From contig NZ_JANCTD010000001.1 in NCBI RefSeq assembly GCF_024297185.1, forward strand, positions 457,894 through 521,893: a stretch of DNA of 64,000 bases, read 5' to 3'. The position numbers and the translations under genes are program-made. Of this stretch, positions 25,770 through 33,707 are shown one piece after another. Position 1 is the first letter of the stretch, and every line of letters begins with the position of its first letter. Below the pieces are notes generated by a model, which saw only the letters and a program-made list of their open reading frames with translations, searched no databases and had not been told where the DNA came from. This DNA is from Lewinella sp. JB7 (GTDB lineage Bacteria; Bacteroidota; Bacteroidia; Chitinophagales; Saprospiraceae).

Positions 25770-28700
25770 TTAACGCTCCACCCGCAGGAAGGAATGAGCA
25801 CTTCGCCGTCCTACCGCGGGAGTGAGGATCACCCGGTAGTGACCTCCGGGAAGATTGCCTACGTTCAATTCTACCTGGTTGTCGCCGGGTAGGGCGTGGA
25901 CCACGCGATTACTGATTCTTCTGCCCAGTGCATCGACGACTTCCAGCATAATCCGCTGATCGCTCGTCGAACCAAAGCGCACGGTCAGGAGGTCGCGGGC
26001 CGGATTGGGGTACAGGCTGACCCTGGCCCGGGCGACGACCGTATGGACCGTAATGACCTGGGTACACGAATCGAGGTATTCGCAGGAGTCGCTTGCCACC
26101 CAGGTCCGGGTCAGCGTATAGGTTCCGTTTTCGTCCGGATCGCTCTGCGATTCTCCCCGGTAAATCGGTTCCACAACCGAGCCGCATACCTCCCGGATCA
26201 TCGGCGTAGCAACGGGAGGTACATCGTTCGGACTCTGCACCGTAGTATCCGGGGGACACATGACGAATATCGGCGATAGGGTATCGGTGATCCGGATGAT
26301 CTGGTCGTAACTGCTGGAGTTGCCACAGCTGTCCGTGAAGGTCCAGGCGCGAAGAATCGTGAAGCGATTCACGCAGAAACTGTCCGGAATCACTACCTCG
26401 CTCGGGGCTACCGAGAAGGTGCTATCGCAGTTGTCCACGGCGGTCAGTAGTTGGGCCGGGGGCAGATCTTCGGCGCACTCCACTACGGTGTCGCGGGGTA
26501 TGGGATCGATCAGCACGGGGGCCAGGGTGTCGAGCACGTTTATGGTCTGGGTGACACTCGTGTCGTTGCCGCAACCGTCCCTGAAGGTCCAGGTACGCAG
26601 GAGGGTGAAATCGTTGGGACACGTTCCCTGCCGGAGGGTATCTACGGATGGCGTTGCGATGATGAGACCGGCGCAATTGTCCGTAGCGACGAGGGTGTCG
26701 AAATGGAGGGAATCCGGTACGTCATTTCTGCACAGTAGTGATAGGTCCTCCGGTGCCTCAGGCGGTACCGGGGCGGTCCGGTCCATCACGGTGATTCGCT
26801 GGCTGACTCTGGAGAAGTTGCCACAGCCGTCCGTAAAGGTCCAGGTGCGGATCCGGGTAAAGTTATTCGCGCAAACACCCGGAAAATCGATATCCGCCGG
26901 GACGCCAAGAATCAGACCGTCGCAGTTGTCCTGCGCGAAGAGTGGTGGGGCGACCGGGATGTCGATGGCGCATTCCACTACGATGTCGGCGGGCGCCGGG
27001 GGGGGTGCCGGCGCGGCATTATCGGATACCTGAATAACCTGCCGGGCGACGGATCGGTTGCCACAGCGGTCCGTGAAGGTCCAGGTACGAATGCGGATGA
27101 AGTTATTCGGACACCTACCCGGCACGTCGAAGTCCACTGGGGCGGCAAAGACCAGGCCGTCACAGTTATCGAAGGCGAAAAGCCCCGCGGCCGCGGGGAT
27201 GTCCTTTGCGCACTCCACGTTGACGAAGGGGGCCACGGCGGGCGGAACCGGAGCGGTACGATCAAAGACGGTGATCCTCTGGCTTACTTCGGAACTGTTG
27301 CCACACTGGTCCGTAAAGGTCCAGGTACGGATGCGGGTGAAGCGGTTCGGGCAGATGCCGGGTATATCCCGGTCGAAGGGAACGCCCGCGATATTCCCGT
27401 CGCAGTTGTCCTGAGCGACGAGCATCGCCGGGGCGGGAATGTCGATCGCGCATTCCACTACGATATCACCGGGTGCCTGCGGCGGAACCGGATCGGTCAA
27501 GTCGAACACGAAGAAAAACTGGAAGATGCTTTCGCTGTTGCCGCAGTCATCCGTGAAGGTCCACGTGCGAATGCGCAGCAGGTCATTCGGACAATCGCCG
27601 AAGTAATCCTCATCAACGGCGACACCCGCGACCGTACCGTCGCAGTTGTCCTGGGCGGTTAGGTTCACCGGGGCGGGGATGTCATCCACGCAATCCAAAA
27701 ACAGCGAAGCCGGCGCGGCGGGCGGCACCGGAGCTTCATCGTCGAATACGGTGATGCGTTGACTGACCTCCGCGCTGTTGCCGCAGCCGTCCTCGAAGGT
27801 CCAGGTACGGACCCGGGTAAAGCTATGGGCACAACCGCCCGGAATATCCCTGACCGACGGGCTTACCGTGATCTCGCCGTCGCAGTTGTCGGTGGCGGTT
27901 AAGGGGATAGCGCCGGGAATATCATCCGCGCACGCTACGGTGGTATCGGCGGGCGGCGGGGGTGGTACGGGTGCCAGGCTATCCCGCACGACGACGTTCT
28001 GGATGACGCTGGCGGAATTACCGCAGCTATCCGTGAAAGTCCACTTATAGACCAGCGTGACGTCGTTTTTGCATTTTCCGTCCATTTCCGTTACCGACGG
28101 AGTGGCCATGATCAGGCTGTCGCAGTTGTCCGTGGCGGTAAGTACCCGAAGACTTAGGGAGTCCGGCACCTCGTCCCTGCACACAAACTGGAGGTCACCG
28201 GGTGGGGCTTCCGGCGCGGGTGGGGTGGTGTCGAGTACAGTGATGGTCTGAGTGACGCTGGTGTCGTTGCCGCAACTGTCCGCGAAGGTCCAGGTACGCA
28301 GGATTTTGAAGTCATTCGGGCAAATACCATTCTTAATGGTATCCAAAGCAGGTACGGCTTTGATCACGCCGTCGTCGCAATTGTCCGTGGCGGTCAGCGT
28401 ATCGGGACCGAAAGATTCCGGGAGTTCCTTCCTGCACTGAAACGTGAGGTCGTCGGGTGCCGGATCGGGTACCGGGGGGCTGGTGTCCGCTACCTTGATG
28501 GTTTGGGTGTATGATTTCGAATTGCCGCAGACATCCGTGAAAGTCCAGGTGCGTAGGATCGTATACTGATTTATGCATAGGCTATCCACGATTTTGTCCG
28601 GATCGGGTTCCACCGTGATCTCGGGGTCGGACGCACAATTATCCTCGGCCGTCAGCGACATTCCCGCCGGCACGTCGTCGGCGCACTCCACTATGGTATC

Positions 28701-29660
28701 CTGAGGTACCGAGCCGATCAATTCGGGGGGGACGGTATCCAGTACGGTGAACGTTTGCGTAACGCTGTCACTATTGCCGCAGGCATCCGTGAAGGTCCAG
28801 GTCCGGTATATGATATAATCGTTTACGCAATCTCCGCTCTCTACCCTGATGGTCGGATTGGCGGTGATGAATCCATCGCAGTTATCCTGGGCCGTTAGCG
28901 TTCTGTTGATGAGCCGGATCGGTGCGTCCTCAATGCAACTGTAGGTCGAGTCGGGCTGCACGTAAGGCATGTCCGGAGGGATGGTATCCTTTACGGTAAT
29001 TATTTGCGTAATACTTGCGCTGTTGCCGCAGCTGTCGGTGAAGGTCCAGGTGCGTGTCCGGGTAAAGGAGTGCTCACACGGGCTGCTCGGAGTATCCTGA
29101 TCGGTCGGGCTTACCGTTATCCCGCCGTCGCAATTGTCCTGAGCGGTCAACAACTCCGGGGAGGGGATATCGTCCGCACACTGCACGAGGGTATCCTTTG
29201 GCGCCACGGGCGGCACGGGGGCTATTTTGTCATCTTTTTGCGTGATTGTCTGAGTGCATGTCGTAGTGAGTCCATCGGAGTTGGTGCCCGACCACTTGCG
29301 CGATATAATCCGGCTACATTCCGTAACGGTTATCTCGTCTTCGTAGGTAAAATTACCGTCGTCGCAGTCGTGATTGAACCATGGCCTACCCGTTCGCGAA
29401 GGGTTCGTAGAGGTGTTACAATCGATCACGATGTCCGGTGGGCAACTGATGATACAGGTTACCTCCGCCTCCGTACTAACCGGCAGCGTAACCGTGGGAG
29501 AGTGCGGGCTGGAAGGGAGGATAGCGGACGTGGCGCCGGGGCGCCCGACCGTAGTTGTCGCTAGTACGATCAACGAGAGTAACCCCATCCGCGACAGCCC
29601 ACGGAGGAGCCTGTTTTTAACGGACGGACGGTAAAGCCGAATCGAGTAGAAGTTGTCCAT
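25770..29660 (-). CDS. Giant secreted Cys-rich repeat protein with T9SS C-terminal sorting domain
   Basis: 1296 aa from the ATG at 29660; earlier codons would add a Pro-rich stretch before the signal. The signal peptide is MDNFYSIRLYRPSVKN plus a hydrophobic run GLLSLIVLATTTVG. An N-terminal Cys domain (CIISCPPDIVIDC) is followed by about 12 tandem units of roughly 80 residues, each with LTAxDNCDG, RTWTFTDxCGN and a TQTITVxDTxPPxPP linker, resembling HYR-type Ig modules with paired Cys. The last 80 residues form a type A T9SS sorting domain (SLYPNPARDLLTVRF, DALGRRISN, LPGGHYRVIL). It is predicted to be exported by Sec, moved by T9SS and displayed or released as a long adhesin-like rod. It is paralogous to the next gene upstream. 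Confidence 0.9.
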   Translation of the reverse strand: MDNFYSIRLYRPSVKNRLLRGLSRMGLLSLIVLATTTVGRPGATSAILPSSPHSPTVTLPVSTEAEVTCIISCPPDIVIDCNTSTNPSRTGRPWFNHDCDDGNFTYEDEITVTECSRIISRKWSGTNSDGLTTTCTQTITQKDDKIAPVPPVAPKDTLVQCADDIPSPELLTAQDNCDGGITVSPTDQDTPSSPCEHSFTRTRTWTFTDSCGNSASITQIITVKDTIPPDMPYVQPDSTYSCIEDAPIRLINRTLTAQDNCDGFITANPTIRVESGDCVNDYIIYRTWTFTDACGNSDSVTQTFTVLDTVPPELIGSVPQDTIVECADDVPAGMSLTAEDNCASDPEITVEPDPDKIVDSLCINQYTILRTWTFTDVCGNSKSYTQTIKVADTSPPVPDPAPDDLTFQCRKELPESFGPDTLTATDNCDDGVIKAVPALDTIKNGICPNDFKILRTWTFADSCGNDTSVTQTITVLDTTPPAPEAPPGDLQFVCRDEVPDSLSLRVLTATDNCDSLIMATPSVTEMDGKCKNDVTLVYKWTFTDSCGNSASVIQNVVVRDSLAPVPPPPPADTTVACADDIPGAIPLTATDNCDGEITVSPSVRDIPGGCAHSFTRVRTWTFEDGCGNSAEVSQRITVFDDEAPVPPAAPASLFLDCVDDIPAPVNLTAQDNCDGTVAGVAVDEDYFGDCPNDLLRIRTWTFTDDCGNSESIFQFFFVFDLTDPVPPQAPGDIVVECAIDIPAPAMLVAQDNCDGNIAGVPFDRDIPGICPNRFTRIRTWTFTDQCGNSSEVSQRITVFDRTAPVPPAVAPFVNVECAKDIPAAAGLFAFDNCDGLVFAAPVDFDVPGRCPNNFIRIRTWTFTDRCGNRSVARQVIQVSDNAAPAPPPAPADIVVECAIDIPVAPPLFAQDNCDGLILGVPADIDFPGVCANNFTRIRTWTFTDGCGNFSRVSQRITVMDRTAPVPPEAPEDLSLLCRNDVPDSLHFDTLVATDNCAGLIIATPSVDTLRQGTCPNDFTLLRTWTFRDGCGNDTSVTQTINVLDTLAPVLIDPIPRDTVVECAEDLPPAQLLTAVDNCDSTFSVAPSEVVIPDSFCVNRFTILRAWTFTDSCGNSSSYDQIIRITDTLSPIFVMCPPDTTVQSPNDVPPVATPMIREVCGSVVEPIYRGESQSDPDENGTYTLTRTWVASDSCEYLDSCTQVITVHTVVARARVSLYPNPARDLLTVRFGSTSDQRIMLEVVDALGRRISNRVVHALPGDNQVELNVGNLPGGHYRVILTPAVGRRSAHSFLRVER
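26320..29260 (-). repeat. In-gene tandem repeat, period mostly 240 bp, about 12 copies
   Basis: Marker CCGT(A/G)AAGGTCCAGGT recurs at exact 240-base steps (about 26821, 27061, 27301, 27541, 27781, 28021), with slightly longer steps (about 249-260) towards 29040. Each unit encodes one DNC...WTF...CGN Ig-like module. The central units are the most similar to each other, which suggests expansion by recombination in the middle of the array. Confidence 0.88.
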
Positions 29661-29970
29661 AGCAATGTGTTTTAGCAAGTGACAGAGTCCGCTTCCCGGT
29701 GCCGGACCAGGGCCACCACGGGTGGGTCCGGCCGTCAGCGGCAGCACGGGAGGAAAAAATTCTAATTCGGGGGGGTGAGGATCTAACGGGTGTAAGGGGG
29801 GCGGGGCGGTACGGCTTTATAATATAAGTGTTATAACTTGTTATTGAAAGGATAGGAAAGCTTTTTTTTCGATCACTATGCATTTTATGTCCTTTATCGT
29901 CCGGTCACGCATAAGCCTGTGGGGTGGGTCGTACTTACGGGGCGGCGGCGCGCGGGAGCCGGCTATCCCA
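29661..29970. other. Intergenic region upstream of the giant repeat protein
   Basis: 310 bases. The 3' half is GC-rich. Around 29815-29880 there is an AT-rich stretch with a poly-A/T run (eight T at 29865-29872), the likely promoter region for the minus-strand gene starting at 29660. A 200-base leader would result. No conserved gene or RNA structure was recognised in it. Confidence 0.4.
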
Positions 29971-29975
29971 AAACA

Positions 29976-30011
29976 AAGACCCCCCATCCGCCGCGGCGGA
30001 TGGGGGGTCTT
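29976..30011 (-). terminator. Intrinsic terminator after the 454-aa T9SS protein gene
   Basis: A perfect 36-base palindrome with 18-base half sites (AAGACCCCCCATCCGCCG and its complement). It would fold with a short GC loop and is followed on the minus strand by a T-rich CTTTGTTTT tract. It lies 28 bases after the stop of the gene beginning at 31403. Confidence 0.82.
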
Positions 30012-30038
30012 CAGCAAGCCCTACGGGACCGGATCAGC

Positions 30039-31403
30039 TTACCGCTGCATCCGCAGGAAGGGGTAAACGGTCCGCTGTCCCTCCGTGGGGGTGAGGATCA
30101 CCCGGTACAAACCGGCGGGCAGGTCCGCGACGTTCAATTCGATCCGGTTACCGCCGGGGATCACCTCTACGGCGCGCGTTAGCTTAGTACGGCCTACCGC
30201 GTCGATGACCTGCAGGTCAACCCGCTGCTCGCTGGCGGAAGTAAGTCCCAGCGTCAGTTGTTCGCGGGTGGGGTTGGGGAAGACGCTTACCTCCGAAATA
30301 CCCTCCGTGAGGGAGCCGGGGGTGCCGACGTTGACCTTACCGCTGCGCCCGCGGTACTTCTGCCCGGTGCTCGTACTGGTGCTAAGGGCCGTAGGCTCAC
30401 CTTCCTCGCAGCTGCCGTCCATCTGCAGGCCCAGGAAGTCCAGACCGGTCTGATTACCGGCCTTGATCTTCACGTCGGTGACGTGCTCCCGGAGGTCACC
30501 CTTCAGGAGGTAGCTGAAGGTGATGCACTTGTTGGGATCCTTCTTCATGACGCCATCCGCAAAGCCTTCGAACTGGACGTCGTAGCGGCCGTCGCAGCGA
30601 CCGGTCCTGTTGTTGATCTCCACTTTAAGGCCCCTCAGGCTCGACGAGCTTTCCAGCAGATACTCCTTCGGCATATTGCAGGGGATGGAGAAGCGGATAT
30701 TGGAAATGTCCTTACAGTTTCTCCCGATCAGACACAGCTCGTAGGTGAAGCGGGTCGTATTCCTTTCCTCGTTGTACTCCATCGCGTACTCCAGGGAGTA
30801 GCAATCGTTGGTGAGCTTCTTCTTGACGGTAATCTTCTGCTTACACACCGCCTCATTACCACATTCGTCTACGGCGGTCCACATCCGGGTGATGGTGTAG
30901 CTTTCGGGTCCGCAGGATTCGTCGATGGTTTCTCCGTTGTAGGTCACTACGACCCCCGGACCCGCGGTCGGATTTGCCACCGGGGGAATTTCCGCTGCGC
31001 TGTTCACGGTAACGTCAGCCGGGCAGTCCTCGAATGCGGGGGGCGTATTGTTCGTATCATCATTCCTGAAGTAGATGATCTGGGTGCAGGTGCTGGGGCC
31101 ATAGCTAGGGTCGAAACCCGAAAACTCCCGGTAGATTACTTTAGAGTAACCGGGTAGGGAGCCAACTACGTCGACATAGGTATAGTCCCCAGGGCCCGGA
31201 TTCGGGATTGCGCAGACCGGTTCGAAGTACGGGCGTCCGGTTATGCCCGGATCAGAATTAGCGCCGCAGTCCAGCATGATATTGGGCGGGCATTTAATAA
31301 AGCAGGTGAAGTCCGCGGAGGCCAGCAGCCCTCCGGAGAGGAGGAAGCACAGCAGCGCCGTGGCAAGGGCTTTGCCGGTGAGTGATGAGTAGAAGTTTCG
31401 CAT
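30039..31403 (-). CDS. Secreted Cys-rich protein with T9SS C-terminal sorting domain
   Basis: 454 aa from the ATG at 31403, giving the signal MRNFYSSLTGKALATALLCF plus an Ala cleavage region. The N-terminal domain (CFIKCPPNIMLDCGANSDPG) is clearly paralogous to that of the 1296-aa neighbour (CIISCPPDIVIDCNTSTNPS). One HYR-like unit follows (PPAFEDCPADVTV, ITRMWTAVDECGNEAVCKQ). Residues about 200-350 form a distinct domain (CYSLEYAMEYNEERNTTRF, CITFSYLLKGDL) of unknown function. The C-terminus is a type A sorting domain (SVFPNPTREQLTLGL, LPAGLYRVIL). The likely location is cell-surface or secreted. Both genes have their own terminator, so they are separate transcription units. Confidence 0.87.
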   Translation of the reverse strand: MRNFYSSLTGKALATALLCFLLSGGLLASADFTCFIKCPPNIMLDCGANSDPGITGRPYFEPVCAIPNPGPGDYTYVDVVGSLPGYSKVIYREFSGFDPSYGPSTCTQIIYFRNDDTNNTPPAFEDCPADVTVNSAAEIPPVANPTAGPGVVVTYNGETIDESCGPESYTITRMWTAVDECGNEAVCKQKITVKKKLTNDCYSLEYAMEYNEERNTTRFTYELCLIGRNCKDISNIRFSIPCNMPKEYLLESSSSLRGLKVEINNRTGRCDGRYDVQFEGFADGVMKKDPNKCITFSYLLKGDLREHVTDVKIKAGNQTGLDFLGLQMDGSCEEGEPTALSTSTSTGQKYRGRSGKVNVGTPGSLTEGISEVSVFPNPTREQLTLGLTSASEQRVDLQVIDAVGRTKLTRAVEVIPGGNRIELNVADLPAGLYRVILTPTEGQRTVYPFLRMQR

Positions 31404-31786
31404 GGCAGGTTTGTTAATAGTGTTCGAAAAACTGATGAAGGCAACGCGCACGCGGAAACCGGCCGATGACTCGGCGGATGTATGGGTTCGGTGCGGTTGC
31501 TTGGGTAGGAGGGGTGTGAACGGGGTTCCGGTAGTGCAGTCGCCCGCAGGCGATAAATCAGCTATGGTGTGCCTTCCGGTGGAGGGGTGTAATCAGCTTC
31601 CTTAAATTACGTGTAAATCGGCTCAGTTCAAAATGTTAGGAGATAAATTAATGGGCGTTTAATGTATTCGTGAGCGCTTGTGTCAACAACAATTTACGCC
31701 AATACATATATATCGCGCTCCGGGGCCGCTCACTTTATTTTTCGGCCGAACACGCCGCCCGGTTTGCCTCGTTTCAGTAGGAAACT
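31404..31786. other. Divergent intergenic region
   Basis: 383 bases between the divergent T9SS gene (minus) and the M48 peptidase gene (plus). The part at 31600-31710 is clearly AT-rich compared with the surroundings and probably carries both promoters. A TATATATA-like run lies near 31704. No ORF with family resemblance was seen. Confidence 0.4.
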
Positions 31787-32578
31787 ATGTCCGTGAAATC
31801 CGCCCTTGTTCCCCTTCTTTTTCTACTCCTTTCTATCTGCACTGTCGCCTGTTCGGAAGACGGTGACTTCAACGTCTTTTCCGTACAGCAGGATCTGGAA
31901 CTGGGACAGCAGACCGACCAGCAGATCCGCAGCGAGCCCCGGGAGTTCCCGATTCTTTCGGTTCAGGACTACCCCGAAGCCTACGCCTACCTACAGGGTA
32001 TGGTCGACGAGATCGTCGCGGAGGGTAACGTTCCCTACGCCGACCTTTTCCCCTATAAAGTTGCCATCATCAATAAGGACGTGGAGAACGCCTTCGCTAC
32101 GCCCGGCGGTTACCTGTACGTCTACACCGGTCTCGTGCAGCGCCTGGAAACCGGCGACCAGTTGGCCGGCGTGATGGCCCACGAGATCGCCCACGCCGCC
32201 GAACGTCACTCGACCAACCAGCTCACCAAACAGTACGGCATCTCCACACTACTGAGTCTGATCTCCGGGGGTGACCCCGGCCTGCTCAGTCAGATCGCCA
32301 GCGGCCTACTCACCCTGCAGTTCAGCCGCAGCGACGAGTCCGAGGCCGACGATCGCTCGGTCGACTACCTCTGCGCTACCGACTACGCCGCCAACGGGGC
32401 GGCCGGCTTCTTCGAAATGATCCAGGGCAGCGCCAACCCGCCCGCCTTCCTCAGTACCCACCCCAACCCGGACGACCGGGTAGCGGAGATCAACCAACGC
32501 GCCGCCGAGAAGAACTGCGGCACCCAGTCCGCCGAACTCGCTAAATTCCGGGAGTTTCAGCGAAATCTACCCGGGTAA
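31787..32578 (+). CDS. M48-family zinc metalloprotease, exported
   Basis: 263 aa. N-terminal export signal with Cys22 after a hydrophobic run (LLLSICTVAC), a weak lipobox, so probably a lipoprotein. Zinc motif HEIAH at residues 132-136; the third ligand lies in DESEADD (about 183-189). GGYLYVYTGLV before the motif and STHPNPDDRVAEI near the end are typical of M48 (Oma1/BepA-like) peptidases. The mature enzyme would act in the periplasm, probably in envelope protein quality control. It lies alone on the plus strand and is convergent with the following operon, whose end is 49 bases away. Confidence 0.92.
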   Translation: MSVKSALVPLLFLLLSICTVACSEDGDFNVFSVQQDLELGQQTDQQIRSEPREFPILSVQDYPEAYAYLQGMVDEIVAEGNVPYADLFPYKVAIINKDVENAFATPGGYLYVYTGLVQRLETGDQLAGVMAHEIAHAAERHSTNQLTKQYGISTLLSLISGGDPGLLSQIASGLLTLQFSRSDESEADDRSVDYLCATDYAANGAAGFFEMIQGSANPPAFLSTHPNPDDRVAEINQRAAEKNCGTQSAELAKFREFQRNLPG

Positions 32579-32627
32579 GTTTGCTGTTTAGCATCCGGTT
32601 TGCTCCCGCGGCCCCGCCCCCGCCTCC

Positions 32628-33707
32628 TTACCGCCCGATCACCCGAAAGGGTACGTTGAATTCGGCTACCTCCCGGTAGCCGGTGGATAGCTGATCGGCT
32701 ACCCGATCCAGGCGCCGGGTAACCGCGAAATCCCCCGCCGCCAACTGGTGGTATCCGGAGAGTTCCGAGGCCAGCTCAATGGCTTCCCCCGCTACGTCGA
32801 TGCTCGTCGGACCGTTCTGGTATTCTTCCTGCCGGGGCGGGGCGTCGAACAGCAAATTGCCGTCGTCGTCGATGAGGGGCGGCCCGGCCAGCGCATCGTC
32901 CAGATCGGCATAGTCGAGTTGGGCGACCTTATCGCAGGAACGGACGGAAAAGATCACCATCTCCGTCGAATCCAGCGCCCCCTTAAACGGCAGGGCCGAA
33001 CCCGTGAAGTCGGTAGGGGACAAATCCGCGAGCTCCCGGGCGGCCCGCAGGGCCAGGCGCGCGGACACCCGGGCCGGCTGATCGTCATCCCACCCGTACT
33101 TCTCCCGCAGTTCGACCGGGACGAAACCGGACGGCCACACGCCGATCACCGCATCCCCGACGGTATTGAGGACCAGCCCCAGGTGCTTCTGAATGACGGC
33201 GGCCGTCGTGCACTGAAAATCCGACAGGAGACGACTGTAACGGTAGAGGTCCACGTCCGGGTGGTTACGGATCCGGCGGGAGTGCTTGACGTCAACGACC
33301 ATGATCGGGAGTTCCAGCGTTACCTGTCCCGGACAAATGCGTAAAAAGAGGTCGCAGGTGTTGCAGTAGAATTTGTTCCGCCGGTTACGGGTGATGACGA
33401 TGGGTCCGAAATTCGGATCGTCGTAGCGGGAGCCGAAGGGAAGCTTACAGAGTACGCAGGCGTCGGCGGGCCTGCTGCGCTGCTCCGCCCGGGCATTTCC
33501 CGCGGCGTGCTTATCCATGACGACCTGGCGGATCGCCATACTCGGAAACTTGCCGGGCAGGGGTCCGAGGCCGACTTCCCGCAGGGCCATTTCCGGTCCG
33601 GCGTAGGCAAACAGGACTTCCCAGGCGTGGTTAAAGTCAAGCAATTCCTGGAGCGATGCCGTCTGCGTCCGCTGAAATTTTGTGGCGTGACCGATCAGGG
33701 GTTGCAT
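32628..33707 (-). CDS. Degenerate class III nucleotide cyclase-like protein with zinc-ribbon-like segment
   Basis: 359 aa from the ATG at 33707. Residues 84-118 hold CxxC pairs (Cys84/Cys87, Cys115/Cys118), then a cyclase homology domain. MVVDVKHSRRI contains the first metal Asp (Asp139), and LNTVGDAVIGVW the second (Asp185). The late motif that normally reads GxxVNxAxR is GEAIELASE (307-315), so the transition-state Asn and Arg appear to be Glu. The same layout (Cys pairs, then cyclase domain) is known from soluble adenylate/guanylate cyclase-domain proteins. It probably binds a nucleotide without cyclising it. It overlaps the 3' end of the decarboxylase gene by 71 bases and is the last gene of a three-gene operon. 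Confidence 0.72.
   Translation of the reverse strand: MQPLIGHATKFQRTQTASLQELLDFNHAWEVLFAYAGPEMALREVGLGPLPGKFPSMAIRQVVMDKHAAGNARAEQRSRPADACVLCKLPFGSRYDDPNFGPIVITRNRRNKFYCNTCDLFLRICPGQVTLELPIMVVDVKHSRRIRNHPDVDLYRYSRLLSDFQCTTAAVIQKHLGLVLNTVGDAVIGVWPSGFVPVELREKYGWDDDQPARVSARLALRAARELADLSPTDFTGSALPFKGALDSTEMVIFSVRSCDKVAQLDYADLDDALAGPPLIDDDGNLLFDAPPRQEEYQNGPTSIDVAGEAIELASELSGYHQLAAGDFAVTRRLDRVADQLSTGYREVAEFNVPFRVIGR

Noticed and set aside
29748-29970. Possible small gene or riboswitch in the leader of the giant repeat protein
   Set aside because: No start context, no conserved RNA fold recognised; reported only as an intergenic region.
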